The notes: generated from the letters alone by a model not told the origin. A stretch of 64,000 nucleotides of DNA from an uncultured Clostridia bacterium (GCA_947581805.1 CANPVM010000001.1:62001-126000); one strand, 5' to 3'; counted from the first letter of the stretch, positions 19,932 to 29,469 are shown. Made by a program: numbers and translations.

Positions 19932-20924
19932 TTAAAATTCATACACATATGCTTCTAATGTTTTTCTTCCATATTGTAAAGCTGAAGTATGTGAGTTCAT
20001 GTAAATGTCTAATTTGCTATTTGAAATTGCTCCACCTCTATCTTGTACGATGAACCAACCACCATTTGGCTTGTCTTTTAACGCTGGAATATAAATAACG
20101 GTTCCTATTTTATAACCACTACCTGCAGCTACTGTATACCATTGTGTAGCTTTTGCACCAGAGGCTGTAATACCATTGGTTTTTCCACAACATTTTATAC
20201 AAGCACAATATGCAGATGTATTAAATGTTTTTACTGTTGGAGTAATACCTTGTACTGTTTTTGCAAGAGTTGTTGATGCTGTTAAAGCTGGGTTTGTAGT
20301 TGCTACTCTTTCTTGCGAACCTCTAGAGGTTACTTGTATGGTTCTTACTTCTACTATTTTATTTACTGGTTCTTTGATTATATTAGATGAAATTTCAATT
20401 CTCTCAATTTCTACTTCATTTTGATATTTTATTTTGTAGGTAACTTCTTTTAATCCATCAATTCCGTTTTGCACAATTCTATTTTGTTTTGTTCCTTCAC
20501 CTGTTGCTTCTTTTGTAATAGTTTCAAATGGAATAATGACTTGCTCTGTTACTAGCTTTTCTACAATTGTTCCATACGAACTTAGAATTTCTTCTTTTGT
20601 AATAGCTGCTTCTTTTTCTGCTATTTCGCCATTATAGTCTTCTTTATTAAAAATATGAATTGTTTTATTTTCTGTTATTTCAGTATCTATATTTGGTGAA
20701 ACCACTTCTTCTGAAGTTAAACTAATATGATTTTCTTCCAATATTTCAGATACTTTTGTCTTCGAAGTTAACACTGTCATTTCATAGTCATTAGAAAGTA
20801 TGATTTTTACATTTGTTAACCTTGCATTCGATGCCATAACACCTATTCCTGTTATAAAGATAAGTGCTAAGCTAATTCCTAATATTTTTATCAGGGAACC
20901 GGATGCTTTTTCGTTTTTGTTCAT
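19932..20924 (-). CDS. yabE: YabE-like secreted protein: DUF348, G5 and 3D domains
   Basis: 330 residues: membrane anchor/signal (about 13-32), two DUF348 repeats (about 35-115), a G5 domain (about 120-200, ending NKIVEVRTIQV) and a C-terminal 3D domain (about 232-330) with its three conserved Asp regions (TSAYCACIKCCG, GTVIYIPAL, VQDRGGAI, LDIYM). The 3D fold is the double-psi barrel of lytic transglycosylases (MltA type), so it likely cleaves peptidoglycan, in the manner of resuscitation-promoting factors. It is directly downstream of tatD, which reproduces the Bacillus yabD-yabE order and supports the name. Confidence 0.88.
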   Translation of the reverse strand: MNKNEKASGSLIKILGISLALIFITGIGVMASNARLTNVKIILSNDYEMTVLTSKTKVSEILEENHISLTSEEVVSPNIDTEITENKTIHIFNKEDYNGEIAEKEAAITKEEILSSYGTIVEKLVTEQVIIPFETITKEATGEGTKQNRIVQNGIDGLKEVTYKIKYQNEVEIERIEISSNIIKEPVNKIVEVRTIQVTSRGSQERVATTNPALTASTTLAKTVQGITPTVKTFNTSAYCACIKCCGKTNGITASGAKATQWYTVAAGSGYKIGTVIYIPALKDKPNGGWFIVQDRGGAISNSKLDIYMNSHTSALQYGRKTLEAYVYEF

Positions 20925-21123
20925 AAATTTTTTTCCTCCTCTTTATGCAACATGGTCATTATACCATTGTTTTTGTGGTATGTCAAATTTGAATTTTTCT
21001 TACAGTTGTAAGCCTTTTACCGATTTAGTCATTTGCATAAAAGCTTGTCATTGCTTGTCTTTACTATATTATATGTTTTAGGTAGTAAAATTATTCTTTT
21101 TTTGAGAAATTTTTCCTATTTTT

Positions 21124-21158
21124 AAACCTGTTTTAGGTATGGAGGAAAAAACAGGTTT
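21124..21158. repeat. GGAGG-type inverted repeat at the tatD 3' end
   Basis: Arms AAACCTGTTTT (21124-21134) and AAAACAGGTTT (21148-21158) enclose TATGGAGGAA. It resembles a decayed arm of the repeat at 13971-14057. The tatD stop codon (21159-21157) overlaps its edge. Confidence 0.6.
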
Positions 21159-21943
21159 ATTCAAGCTGAAAAAGTTTTATTGCATTTTCGTATGTTATTT
21201 TTGCTACTTCTTCTAATGGTATTTCTTTAAATTCTGCTATTTTTTCTGCTACTAATTTTACATTTCTGCTGTCATTTCTAGTTCCTCTTTTAGGCTCTGG
21301 TGCTAAGTATGGGCTATCTGTTTCAATAAGCATTTTGTCATTTGGCACCATTGTTACTATCTCTTGTGCATTTTTTGCATTTTTAAAAGTGATGGGGCCT
21401 GCAAAAGAAATAGTAAAGCCTAATTTCAAGGCTTCTTTTACTAATTCACGATTAAGTGGGCAACAATGAAAAACTCCTTTTCTCGTTACTTCATTTTGTT
21501 TTAAGATTTCAATGGTGTCTTGCACTGCTTCTCTTGTATGAATAGCAATAGGTAAGTTGTAGGTATTAGCAAGCTCTATTTGTTTTTTAAACATTTGCTT
21601 TTGAATTTCTTTATTTTCTTTATTCCAATAGTAATCTAACCCTATTTCTCCTACAGCGACAATCTTTTTATTTTCATTTTGCTGCAACATTTTTTCAATT
21701 TCTTGTAACATTGCTTCTATTTTTGAGCTATCTTCTGGTACGTCATTAGGTGATATTCCACAAATACTATAAATAAATGGATATTTTTTAGCAAGTTCTA
21801 TACTAAATTTAGAAGATGGAATGTCATAGCCGAACGCAATTCCATTTGCTAATCCCTTCTTCTTTTGTTTGTTTTATGATTTCTTCTCTATCCATATCAA
21901 ATTTTTCATCATTATAATGCGAGTGTGAGTCAAAAAATTCCAT
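21157..21943 (-). CDS. tatD: TatD-family metal-dependent DNase/hydrolase, requiring a +1 shift at CGG
   Basis: ATG at 21943 follows AGGAGG. Frame 1 encodes MEFFDSHSHYND (metal site HxH) and runs 37 codons to GISKWNCV, then meets CGG (21832-21830), CTA, TGA. Skipping the C at 21832 gives GGC and continues as GYDIPSSKFSIELAKKYPF, then GISPNDVPEDS, GEIGLDYYW, AIHTRE, FHCCP and ETDSPYLAPEPKRGTRN to the stop at 21157. The restored product is 261 residues, the normal TatD length, with all metal-binding residues. The restored Gly is the conserved one of VGYD/VGTD in the family. Without the shift only a 39-residue peptide is made. It precedes yabE. See the CGG finding. Confidence 0.88.
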
Positions 21944-21973
21944 TTTTACCTCCTTTTTCTTATATATAATACA

Positions 21974-22002
21974 AAAACTCAAGAAGTAGCACTTCCTGAG
22001 TT
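21974..22002 (-). terminator. Terminator between acpS and tatD
   Basis: Minus strand AACTCAGGAAGT and ACTTCTTGAGTTTTTG pair with a G-U and a T-run. It terminates acpS 37 bases after its stop. Confidence 0.75.
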
Positions 22003-22038
22003 GCTATAGAAATTATTGTTAGAAAAGAACCGTGTCTT

Positions 22039-22416
22039 TTATTTTGCTACTATAATACAAGTTGCGATGGCATATTCTTTTAAATGAGAAAGACTAATAT
22101 CTATTTGCTCGATGTTAGTGCAAAATTTCTTATTTAAAAATTCTACTTGTGGCTTTCCCTGTTTGTTATTTACTATTTGTACATCTGTCCATGTTATTTC
22201 GTACTTTTCTTGTAGTAAATCTGATATAGCTTTAAAAATTGCTTCTTTAGCAGCAAAACGAGCTGCAAAATGTTGATATTTCATTTGCTTTTTACTATTG
22301 CAATGTTCTATTTCGAAAGGAGTGTAAATTTTATTTAAAAATGTATCTCCTAAATTTTCAATTGACTCTTTAATTCGAGCTACCTCTATTATATCTGTCC
22401 CACAAGTAATTTTCAA
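22039..22416 (-). CDS. acpS: Holo-[acyl-carrier-protein] synthase
   Basis: 125 residues, standard size. AcpS transfers 4'-phosphopantetheine from CoA to apo-ACP in fatty acid synthesis. Mg/CoA site residues are visible in GTDIIEVARI (Asp8) and RFAAKEAIFKAI (Glu near 59). The C terminus ISLSHLKEYAIATCIIV carries the conserved SHL/A motif. ATG at 22416 follows AAAGGAG. It has its own terminator, so it is probably a single-gene unit or the last gene after the unknown membrane protein at 22498. Confidence 0.95.
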   Translation of the reverse strand: MKITCGTDIIEVARIKESIENLGDTFLNKIYTPFEIEHCNSKKQMKYQHFAARFAAKEAIFKAISDLLQEKYEITWTDVQIVNNKQGKPQVEFLNKKFCTNIEQIDISLSHLKEYAIATCIIVAK

Positions 22417-22497
22417 AATTTTTCTCCTTTTTTCTGTATTCTTTTCCTTATTTGTTATTTCACTCCTAATTATTGTATAAAATAATTTTAAATAAAC

Positions 22498-23742
22498 TTA
22501 CTTTGCTTGAAAATAATATAAAATAAAATTAACAACATTAAAAATTAGTGTTCCAATTAAAATTGCCATAATTACATAGTTTATTTTTCTATCTTTTTCA
22601 ATATTTAAATCTTTATATACAATATCATATTTATTTTTAATTTCTACATATAAATAATCTAACTCTAATGTTTGTTTCCATTTTTCATAGAGCCTACTTC
22701 CTTCATCGTCTTGCGTAATTTCCTGTATCCAAATTGTATTTGTGAAGTTTAATAGTTTATTCCTTGTTTTTGTAAAATTTTTAGTGTTTTTAAACTCTAA
22801 ATTCATTTTCTTTAAATAAATTTTTTTATAAAGTGCTAGTAAATAAGTATATAAATATTCTTGTTCAAAAGCATGTGGAAGTTTCGTATAATTTTCTGGG
22901 TAAATACCAGATGTTAGTAATACTGTTCCTTGCTTGGTAAATCCCATCATTGTGTATTTTAAAGGTTGTAAAATTTGTTCTTTATACCTTTCTTCACTAT
23001 AGCTTACTTGGTAATTGCTTGGTAAAATATTACTAAATTTAATGAAATCTTCTTTTAAATTTGCAAAATCTGTTTCTTGTGACCAATTTTCTTGTTCCAA
23101 GCACATATAGGAGTAAGTAAAGAACCTTTCTTCTTCTAAATTCATTTCTTTGGCATTTTTATTTGGTCCTGTAATATTTTTTATAACAGTAGATAATGCT
23201 TTTATATCTTTTAGTGAGTTCGTTTGTAAACGGATATTCTCATAATTTTTTAATGAAACCAATTCAGAATTAATATCACGGAATTTGTAATTAAAGTTTA
23301 ATACATCAGATAAGCTATTTTCTCCTTCAATGATTGTTTTAAAAAGAAGAAAACATACTCCTGTTTGAAAACATATAATTTCTATTTTTTGAATTTCAAA
23401 AAATATTCCATTCTTTTCTCCTGTTTTTCCTTGTACATCTTCCCCTAGAGTATATTCAAACATAGTGCAAGGATATTTAGATAATAAAACTGCTTTCATA
23501 TTTAAGTCTAATTCTTCTAGTTTCCTTTTCTGGTAATTGGTATAGGAAAAAGACCAGAATAAATAATCCCTTATATTTGGTAGAAAATAGGTATACAAAT
23601 TTAAATCTTTTTCTTTTTCCCAAATTTTTAGTTTACAATGCTTATCTTTTAATAGTTTCAATAAATATTTATCATACTTTTTTTCCTCAATAATATAGGG
23701 ATAAATAAAATATGAATATTGGTATTTTGTCTTTCGTTCCAT
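22498..23742 (-). CDS. Unrecognised 414-residue protein with one C-terminal membrane helix
   Basis: I do not recognise the family with confidence. The protein is Tyr/Lys/Asn-rich and soluble to about residue 385, then has a single hydrophobic helix (VIMAILIGTLIFNVVNFILYYF) with a short basic tail after IEKDRKIN. That gives a cytoplasmic domain anchored by a tail, a layout vaguely like CorA-type or tail-anchored proteins. No catalytic motif stands out. ATG at 23742 follows AGGAGG. It is 37 bases downstream of the WG-repeat gene and likely in the same transcript. Confidence 0.7.
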   Translation of the reverse strand: MERKTKYQYSYFIYPYIIEEKKYDKYLLKLLKDKHCKLKIWEKEKDLNLYTYFLPNIRDYLFWSFSYTNYQKRKLEELDLNMKAVLLSKYPCTMFEYTLGEDVQGKTGEKNGIFFEIQKIEIICFQTGVCFLLFKTIIEGENSLSDVLNFNYKFRDINSELVSLKNYENIRLQTNSLKDIKALSTVIKNITGPNKNAKEMNLEEERFFTYSYMCLEQENWSQETDFANLKEDFIKFSNILPSNYQVSYSEERYKEQILQPLKYTMMGFTKQGTVLLTSGIYPENYTKLPHAFEQEYLYTYLLALYKKIYLKKMNLEFKNTKNFTKTRNKLLNFTNTIWIQEITQDDEGSRLYEKWKQTLELDYLYVEIKNKYDIVYKDLNIEKDRKINYVIMAILIGTLIFNVVNFILYYFQAK

Positions 23743-23779
23743 GTTTCCTCCTTTTATAAAAAGGTTTTTTCTATTTCAT

Positions 23780-25306
23780 TTATTTTGTGTAATAGTTTGC
23801 ATTGATATCTCCTGCCAAATGCCACTCACCAATAAAATCTACAACTAATACATTTTCTAATGTATTAGTACATTCAGCTACTACTTCCCCTTTGGCATTT
23901 AAAGAACCCCATTTTCCGTTCTTTTTTACTGCTACATAACCATAGTTGTTTTGTTCTGTTGCATCTTCATATTGATAGTCTACTACTACAATTCCTTTAT
24001 CATTTACATAGCCATATTTTCCATCTTTTTTGCTTAAGAATATGGTATTTGTTGCTAAAATTTCTGTACTTTGTTTTTCTTCTAACTTGAAGTTATAATA
24101 TTTATATTCATTGTTTTGCCTAATACGAATGTAATTTTTCTCTTGATTAATTTCTGTAATAATTCCTTCTGCTTTTTTGTTAAAGTTTGCATCAAATAAT
24201 TCGGATTCTGCATTTTCTGTTTCTGCTTGTAAGAAATTTGCCTCTGCAAGATACGTCATATAGTTGTATTTAAATTCTAATTTTTCTTCATTATGAATAT
24301 TGATTACACCATATTTTCCGTCTTTTTTTGCAATATAGTAATCAGAGAAAATATAACTTAAATCTTCATAAATAGCTGGCAATTGTTCTTCTGAATCAAT
24401 ATTAATAATACCATATTTTCCGTTCATTTTTATAATAAGGTTTTCTCCATTAATTTCTTTTACTTGTTCAAAACGGTTTTCAGCAAAAGACTCTCCCTTG
24501 TTGTTAATTACTTTCCATATAGAACCTTCTTTTACTACATACATATGGTTTCCATATACCTTTTGAATTGCATCATATTTTTCTTCTACTGCTTGTGTTT
24601 TATCATAGTTAATAACCCCATATTTTCCTTGACTATTTTTTACAATAAACCCATTTTCATATTGACTGGTTAAAGAAGAAATTTCTTGATACTTATTTTC
24701 AATAAGTACATTTCCTAAGCTATCTACTAACCCTTTGTTACCCCCTACCGTTGTAATAAAAACATTTTTGGTTCCTAGCATTGGTTCTATTGCATCCTGC
24801 GTGCATGCAAGTAATTCTTTTCCTTCTAAATTAATTAATCCATATTTTCCATCTTTTTGTACTTTTAATACATTGCTTTCATACCATAAATTATTATTTT
24901 CATCATGGTTATATATAACCTCTACTGTATCGTAAGCAGAATAAATAACTTTATTTTTTTCATTTACTGCCTTAGAGGTGTATGTGTTATTTTCATAATT
25001 TACATTTTCCATACAAATGAAGATTGCTTTTGTGCTGTCTGGTATTACAATCATTTCACTGTAAGTTGGCTCTATAATAATATTTCCTTTTGTATCCATT
25101 ACGCCCCATTTTCCTTGTTCATAAATGGTATAGTAAGCCAAAGGGAATGTTTTATCGTTTGTTTTTGAGCCATCTTTTAAAATTTCTTTAATGCCTATAA
25201 TAAACATGATAATAACAAGAATGGCAACAATAACTGCAATTACTTTTTTTATATTTAGCTTTTGTTCCTGATTATATCTTCTAGCTCTGCTTCTAGTTCT
25301 ACTCAT
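23780..25306 (-). CDS. Membrane-anchored WG-repeat protein
   Basis: 508 residues. A short basic N terminus and one membrane helix (about 21-43) precede an array of WG/KYG repeats with the core G-K-W/Y-G-hydrophobic-N/D-x-x-G (GKWGVMDTKGNIIIEP, GKYGLINLEGKEL, GKYGVINYD, GKYGYVNDKGIVVVDY, GKWGSLNAKGEVV). I count about ten units. WG repeats form beta-propeller-like binding surfaces; no enzyme motif is present. An extracytoplasmic or membrane-surface binding role is inferred. ATG at 25306 follows AAAGGAGAG. A possible promoter (TATAGT near 25350) lies between it and the spoIIE terminator. Confidence 0.88.
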   Translation of the reverse strand: MSRTRSRARRYNQEQKLNIKKVIAVIVAILVIIMFIIGIKEILKDGSKTNDKTFPLAYYTIYEQGKWGVMDTKGNIIIEPTYSEMIVIPDSTKAIFICMENVNYENNTYTSKAVNEKNKVIYSAYDTVEVIYNHDENNNLWYESNVLKVQKDGKYGLINLEGKELLACTQDAIEPMLGTKNVFITTVGGNKGLVDSLGNVLIENKYQEISSLTSQYENGFIVKNSQGKYGVINYDKTQAVEEKYDAIQKVYGNHMYVVKEGSIWKVINNKGESFAENRFEQVKEINGENLIIKMNGKYGIINIDSEEQLPAIYEDLSYIFSDYYIAKKDGKYGVINIHNEEKLEFKYNYMTYLAEANFLQAETENAESELFDANFNKKAEGIITEINQEKNYIRIRQNNEYKYYNFKLEEKQSTEILATNTIFLSKKDGKYGYVNDKGIVVVDYQYEDATEQNNYGYVAVKKNGKWGSLNAKGEVVAECTNTLENVLVVDFIGEWHLAGDINANYYTK

Positions 25307-25370
25307 ATTATTAATCTCTCCTTTTATAAAAGCAAATATTTTCTCTTATACTATACCATAATTCGTCATA

Positions 25371-25400
25371 AAAAAACAAGGTTTTACACCTTGTTTTTTT
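25371..25400 (-). terminator. Terminator downstream of spoIIE
   Basis: Arms AAAAAACAAGG (25371-25381) and CCTTGTTTTTTT (25389-25400). On the minus strand the hairpin ends in TTTTTTT. Confidence 0.82.
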
Positions 25401-25425
25401 GCTTTCTTTCGTTCTTTTTTATTTT

Positions 25426-25439
25426 TCCGCTATAGCGGA
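25426..25439. repeat. TCCGCTATAGCGGA palindrome, copy 1
   Basis: Perfect 14-bp palindrome, two bases past the spoIIE stop codon and upstream (in the minus-strand sense, before) of the hairpin terminator at 25371-25400. Confidence 0.9.
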
Positions 25440-25441
25440 TT

Positions 25442-27946
25442 TTATTTTTTCTCTTTTACTTTCATTACAATTACTGTCATATCGTCTTTTGGCATGCCAT
25501 AGTTATTATCAATTGCTTCTTGCAGAATAATATCTGCTATTTTTTGTACATCGTCTGTTTCTATTTCTTCTAGTAGGAATTTTAACCATAGTTCTTTATT
25601 GGTATATTCTTCCGAAGACTCTAGAATACCATCTGTGCACATAACTAGAATATCGCCTTCTTGTAAATCTTTATCATAAACTACTAAATCAATATCATTT
25701 AAAATGCCTGTTGGCAAAGATACCGATTTTAATACTTGTACATTTCGATTGCTCTTTACATAGGTTGGGCATGCTCCATTTTTTATAAATTCTAAATTTT
25801 TTGCATATAAGTCTAAAACTGCAATATCTAAAGTAGCATACATGTCCTCTTTTCCTATTGTATTTAAACAAGAATTAATCAACCTTAAAGAAGAATCTTT
25901 ATCAAAACCAGAAGATAATAATTTTTCTAGCATAGTAATTGCTGTTTTACTTGCTTTACTTGCTTCTTTTCCAGAACCCATTCCATCGCTTAAAGCAACT
26001 AAATATTTTCCATCTTCTAACTTCGTTTGTATACTATTATCGCCTGCTATATGTGAACCTGCTTTGGTTACCTTTGCAATTCCTATTTGAATATTTTGCT
26101 TATCTTCTGATAAATATGTATAACTGCAAGTAGTATTGTTATTTCTTAAACCACAGTCTTGCTTTTGTAATATCATATTCTCATTGCATACTTTAGATAG
26201 TATTTTTCCCATTTTCTTTACATCACAAGATGGTTTTTCTAACGTTTCACAAGTATTGGTATATAATGTAATTTTCTTTCTTCCTGCTGGTTCTTGCTTG
26301 ATGGTAATATTTTGCACATCTATTTCTTTTTCTTTCATTAATAATTTGATTTCTTCTTTTTCTTTTGCAAAAGCGTCATTTTCTTCTTCGCTTTTTTCCA
26401 TTTCATTTGCTAAGGCACCAATAGCTCTTGATACCTCTTCTAATTGGTTAGAAACTGCTTTTTTGTTTTCATCTAATTTTTTCTTCCATATAAAGTTTAA
26501 TTTACTTACTTTATAGGAATAATTAATTATTTTTACTATTTGTTCTATATCTTGTTCTATAGAATCATTAATATACTCTTTGTCATACCCAATAATATAA
26601 TTGTTATGAGAAGCTAAAGTATCTAATAGAGCTCTTCTGGTAATGCTTTCTTTCTCTAATAAAATAGCAAAAATATCTTCTAATAAATTATCTTCTGGAA
26701 TGTAAATATCATCAAATAAAATATTTTCTTCTATTCCTTCTAGATTATTTTCTAATTCTTTTTCAAAAATAGTAAAATTATCTTCTTCTTGTTTTTTTAG
26801 TTCTTCTTCATCTACAATGGTAGCTGCTGCTTCTTTATAGGTTTTTGCCATTTCAAAAATAGTTTCTGACATACTGTTTAATCGGTATACAGCTTCTTTG
26901 TTTTCTTCTAAGTTTCTACCTGCTCCACCATCTGATAATAATTTTGTATTTGGGTACAAATCTTCTATTTCAATTTTTAAACTTTTTGGCATTGCTAGTA
27001 AGCCTAAAGAAGCAATTAAAATTTCTTGTATTGCTATGATAGAAGAGGTATTTCCATTTGCTATATAAGAAAGTAGAATATTACCTAAAACAAAACCAAT
27101 AATAACACCTATTTTGCCTAAACGGTTAAAAATACCAGCTATCATACCTGAAAGTGCATAAGTGGCTATTATTGTAGGTTCAGCTCCTCCTATAATGCCT
27201 ACTACACTTCCAATGGTTACCCCTGCGGTTGCTCCTACTAAAATACCATTTTTATAACCCATAATCAGAATAATTAAAATGCACAAAATGTTTTTCAAAG
27301 AATAACCAAAAATGTGGACATTTCCTATTGCACAAATACCAATTGCCATTAATAAGCTAGCCCCCATAACTTCTTCAATGGAATATGCTCTTTTCTCTCC
27401 TATATTTAGTAATACCGTAATACTATTTGTAAATATTTTATAAAAAATATAAGCTGTAATACTATAAAATAAAGCAAAAATGATATCATATACTAATATT
27501 TCTTTAAATAGAAAACCTAAAGCTTGTACTAACATACAACTAATAAATAAACGTAAGCCTAATTTTCTTTTTTCGTTATCTTCTTGTTTATATTTTGGTG
27601 CTTTTACTAAAATACTAACAAACACAAATAATAAGGTTAATAATAAATTTAGCGTACTGGAACCACCAAAAGAAAGGCTTGTACCAATAACAACTAAAAT
27701 ACTAACAATACCAATTGGAATACAATTGCTTAAAATGGCGACTAATATTGCAATTCCAAATGGTGCTAAGTCTTCGTTAATACCAAAACTAACAAAAGAA
27801 AGTAAGAAAGATACTAGGTATAAAATTACCATTTGCTTGGTAAAACATTTCTTGAATACTTCTTTTATTTTTCCTTGTTTATTTACTTCAACATCCTCAT
27901 AAGAATTTTGATTTTCTTCAAAATCCTTTGCTATATTTTGAAACAT
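25442..27946 (-). CDS. spoIIE: Stage II sporulation protein E (membrane PP2C phosphatase)
   Basis: 834 residues, matching SpoIIE. About ten membrane helices (residues 35-300), a central regulatory coiled region (about 320-590), and a C-terminal PPM/PP2C phosphatase (about 600-834) with VTKAGSHIAGDNS, LVALSDGMGSGKEASKAS (metal Asp), MYATLDIAVLDLY and MCTDGILESSEE, PKDDMTVIVMKV. In Bacillus SpoIIE dephosphorylates SpoIIAA to activate sigma F in the forespore and helps place the polar septum. Its presence implies the organism sporulates. ATG at 27946 follows GAGGTGG. A possible Spo0A-type promoter lies upstream. Confidence 0.96.
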   Translation of the reverse strand: MFQNIAKDFEENQNSYEDVEVNKQGKIKEVFKKCFTKQMVILYLVSFLLSFVSFGINEDLAPFGIAILVAILSNCIPIGIVSILVVIGTSLSFGGSSTLNLLLTLLFVFVSILVKAPKYKQEDNEKRKLGLRLFISCMLVQALGFLFKEILVYDIIFALFYSITAYIFYKIFTNSITVLLNIGEKRAYSIEEVMGASLLMAIGICAIGNVHIFGYSLKNILCILIILIMGYKNGILVGATAGVTIGSVVGIIGGAEPTIIATYALSGMIAGIFNRLGKIGVIIGFVLGNILLSYIANGNTSSIIAIQEILIASLGLLAMPKSLKIEIEDLYPNTKLLSDGGAGRNLEENKEAVYRLNSMSETIFEMAKTYKEAAATIVDEEELKKQEEDNFTIFEKELENNLEGIEENILFDDIYIPEDNLLEDIFAILLEKESITRRALLDTLASHNNYIIGYDKEYINDSIEQDIEQIVKIINYSYKVSKLNFIWKKKLDENKKAVSNQLEEVSRAIGALANEMEKSEEENDAFAKEKEEIKLLMKEKEIDVQNITIKQEPAGRKKITLYTNTCETLEKPSCDVKKMGKILSKVCNENMILQKQDCGLRNNNTTCSYTYLSEDKQNIQIGIAKVTKAGSHIAGDNSIQTKLEDGKYLVALSDGMGSGKEASKASKTAITMLEKLLSSGFDKDSSLRLINSCLNTIGKEDMYATLDIAVLDLYAKNLEFIKNGACPTYVKSNRNVQVLKSVSLPTGILNDIDLVVYDKDLQEGDILVMCTDGILESSEEYTNKELWLKFLLEEIETDDVQKIADIILQEAIDNNYGMPKDDMTVIVMKVKEKK

Positions 27947-27998
27947 CCTTTACCACCTCTTACTTTTTTAATTTCAAAATTGCTTTCTTACTTGCCTT

Positions 27999-28032
27999 AT
28001 TTTAGTACAAGTAAAGTTCATTATTTGTCGTT
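27999..28032 (-). promoter_or_regulatory. Possible spoIIE promoter with a Spo0A-box-like site
   Basis: Minus strand TAAAAT (28004-27999) has no good -35. The -35 position is overlapped by TTTGTCGTT on the plus strand (28024-28032), 7 of 9 matches to the Spo0A box TTTGTCGAA. An 0A box over a poor -35 is the known Bacillus spoIIE/spoIIG arrangement; the match here is inference. Confidence 0.35.
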
Positions 28033-28178
28033 TTTACTCCTAAAATTAAAAAAGTTTTTTACATCTTGTGATATATTTTTTTCTTTCTCTTCTTTTTTAT
28101 CTTTTATTTCTCATTTGTTTTCATTTATTTTATCGCAAAATAGCAGAAAATACAATACTTTGTAAGAAAAAACATAAT

Positions 28179-28213
28179 AGATAAAAATTCCGCTATAGCG
28201 GAATTTTTTATCT
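28179..28213. terminator. Bidirectional terminator built on palindrome copy 2 (TCCGCTATAGCGGA)
   Basis: The 14-bp palindrome at 28189-28202 is extended by A- and T-runs to a 26-bp perfect palindrome (28183-28208), with AGATAA/TTATCT beyond. It lies 19 bases after the Rpn gene stop and reads as a terminator on either strand. Confidence 0.85.
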
Positions 28214-28231
28214 AACATTATATTTTATTGT

Positions 28232-29251
28232 TTAATTTTCTAGTAATTTTTTTATTTCTTCTTTCTTTAACCCTGTTACCTTATAAATAAAATCAATATC
28301 TATTCCTTCTTTTATTAATTTTTTTGCTATTTCTATTTTTCCTTCTCTCTTTCCTTCTCTCTTTCCTTCTCTCTTTCCTTCTAGTTTTCCTTTCATTTCT
28401 CTTTGCTCTAATTCTCTTTTTTCCCTTTTTTCTATTCTTTCTAATACATCTAACATACTTTGTTCCTCTCCTTTCTTAGTAATACTATCTAAAATTCTCT
28501 TTGTTTCTTTTTCTCCTACTTTTTTGCCTAATAAAACATAAATTATTTTTACCATCTTTTGAAATTTATCTTCTGTTACATTATTTAAAATTTCTTTTGC
28601 ATTTTCTATGAGTTCCTTGGTTGTTTTACTTTTCTCTAGTAACATTATTTTTGTAACAAATAATTCATCTTCTAATAATTCCTTTTTTTGATATGAATTG
28701 ACATCTATTATTGTGTAACTTTTGTCTTGTTCTTTATAGCCTGGCAATTTCTCTTGTACTTCTGAAAAGCTTAATTTTGCTTTCCATTTTTTATTTCCTG
28801 TATACAGTACAATGGGAATTACTTTTGGATACAAATACCCATTTTTTCCTATTTTTGCTTTGTCTGTAGCCGTGTTTATAATTTGCATACTATAGTTTTC
28901 AATACGGTATGGCATAGATAAATCTATAGTGGATTGATGTTCTATTAAAAAGAAAATATTTTTATCCTTCATTTTATATACAATATCTGATTCTTTACTT
29001 TTATATGCCTCTGTTATGTAACTGCTATTATATAATTCAATTTCTCCTTTTTTAATAGGTTCTTTTAACTTTAAATAGTGATTGATAAATTTTCGTGCTT
29101 CCTCTTTATCATTTAAAATATCTTTAAAAATTTTATCATGTTCATGGTCTACGTCGTAAGTATAAATTGCCATTGCTTCTTGCACCATTAATAAATTTTC
29201 CTGTTGTTCTTCTTCGTCTGTTGTATAATATGTTTCTTTTAAGTTTTGCAA
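28232..29251 (-). CDS. Rpn/YhgA-like PD-(D/E)XK nuclease-family protein
   Basis: 339 residues of the Rpn (recombination-promoting nuclease, once called putative transposase) family. N-terminal features are HEHDKIFKDILNDKEEARKFINHYL and the nuclease core ESDIVYKMKDKNIFFLIEHQSTID, matching the D-x(n)-E-x-Q/H core of the fold. Near the C terminus a 12-bp tandem repeat encodes KLEG-KREG-KREG-KREG-K, then IAKKLIKEGIDIDFIYKVTGL, the usual helical tail. The start is TTG at 29251 with GGAAGGAG before it; no upstream ATG is available. Such genes are horizontally mobile and typical of gut Firmicutes. It stands alone between TCCGCTATAGCGGA palindromes. Confidence 0.88.
   Translation of the reverse strand: MQNLKETYYTTDEEEQQENLLMVQEAMAIYTYDVDHEHDKIFKDILNDKEEARKFINHYLKLKEPIKKGEIELYNSSYITEAYKSKESDIVYKMKDKNIFFLIEHQSTIDLSMPYRIENYSMQIINTATDKAKIGKNGYLYPKVIPIVLYTGNKKWKAKLSFSEVQEKLPGYKEQDKSYTIIDVNSYQKKELLEDELFVTKIMLLEKSKTTKELIENAKEILNNVTEDKFQKMVKIIYVLLGKKVGEKETKRILDSITKKGEEQSMLDVLERIEKREKRELEQREMKGKLEGKREGKREGKREGKIEIAKKLIKEGIDIDFIYKVTGLKKEEIKKLLEN
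28341..28388. repeat. 12-bp tandem repeat inside the Rpn gene
   Basis: CCTTCTCTCTTT repeated three times (28341-28376), plus a diverged unit CCTTCTAGTTTT. Twelve is a multiple of three, so copy-number change alters protein length by KREG units without a frameshift. Confidence 0.85.
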
Positions 29252-29469
29252 AATTATTCTCCTTCCTTTTACTTAAATATTTACTTTTACGTATTAATTT
29301 ATTTTATAAGTGTTTTTTACCACAACCTTTCTTTCTTATTTTGTTTACTTTTGGGATTTTTAAGATAGAAATTGAGACATAAAATGTCTTTGACAAAAAT
29401 TAATTTAACTATTTATATTCATACCATAAAATATAGAAAAATGCAATGATTTTTCATTAAATATTACTA

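Noticed and set aside
28341..28388. CRISPR-like repeat array
   Set aside because: The 12-bp units are directly tandem without spacers and encode KREG repeats within the Rpn protein.
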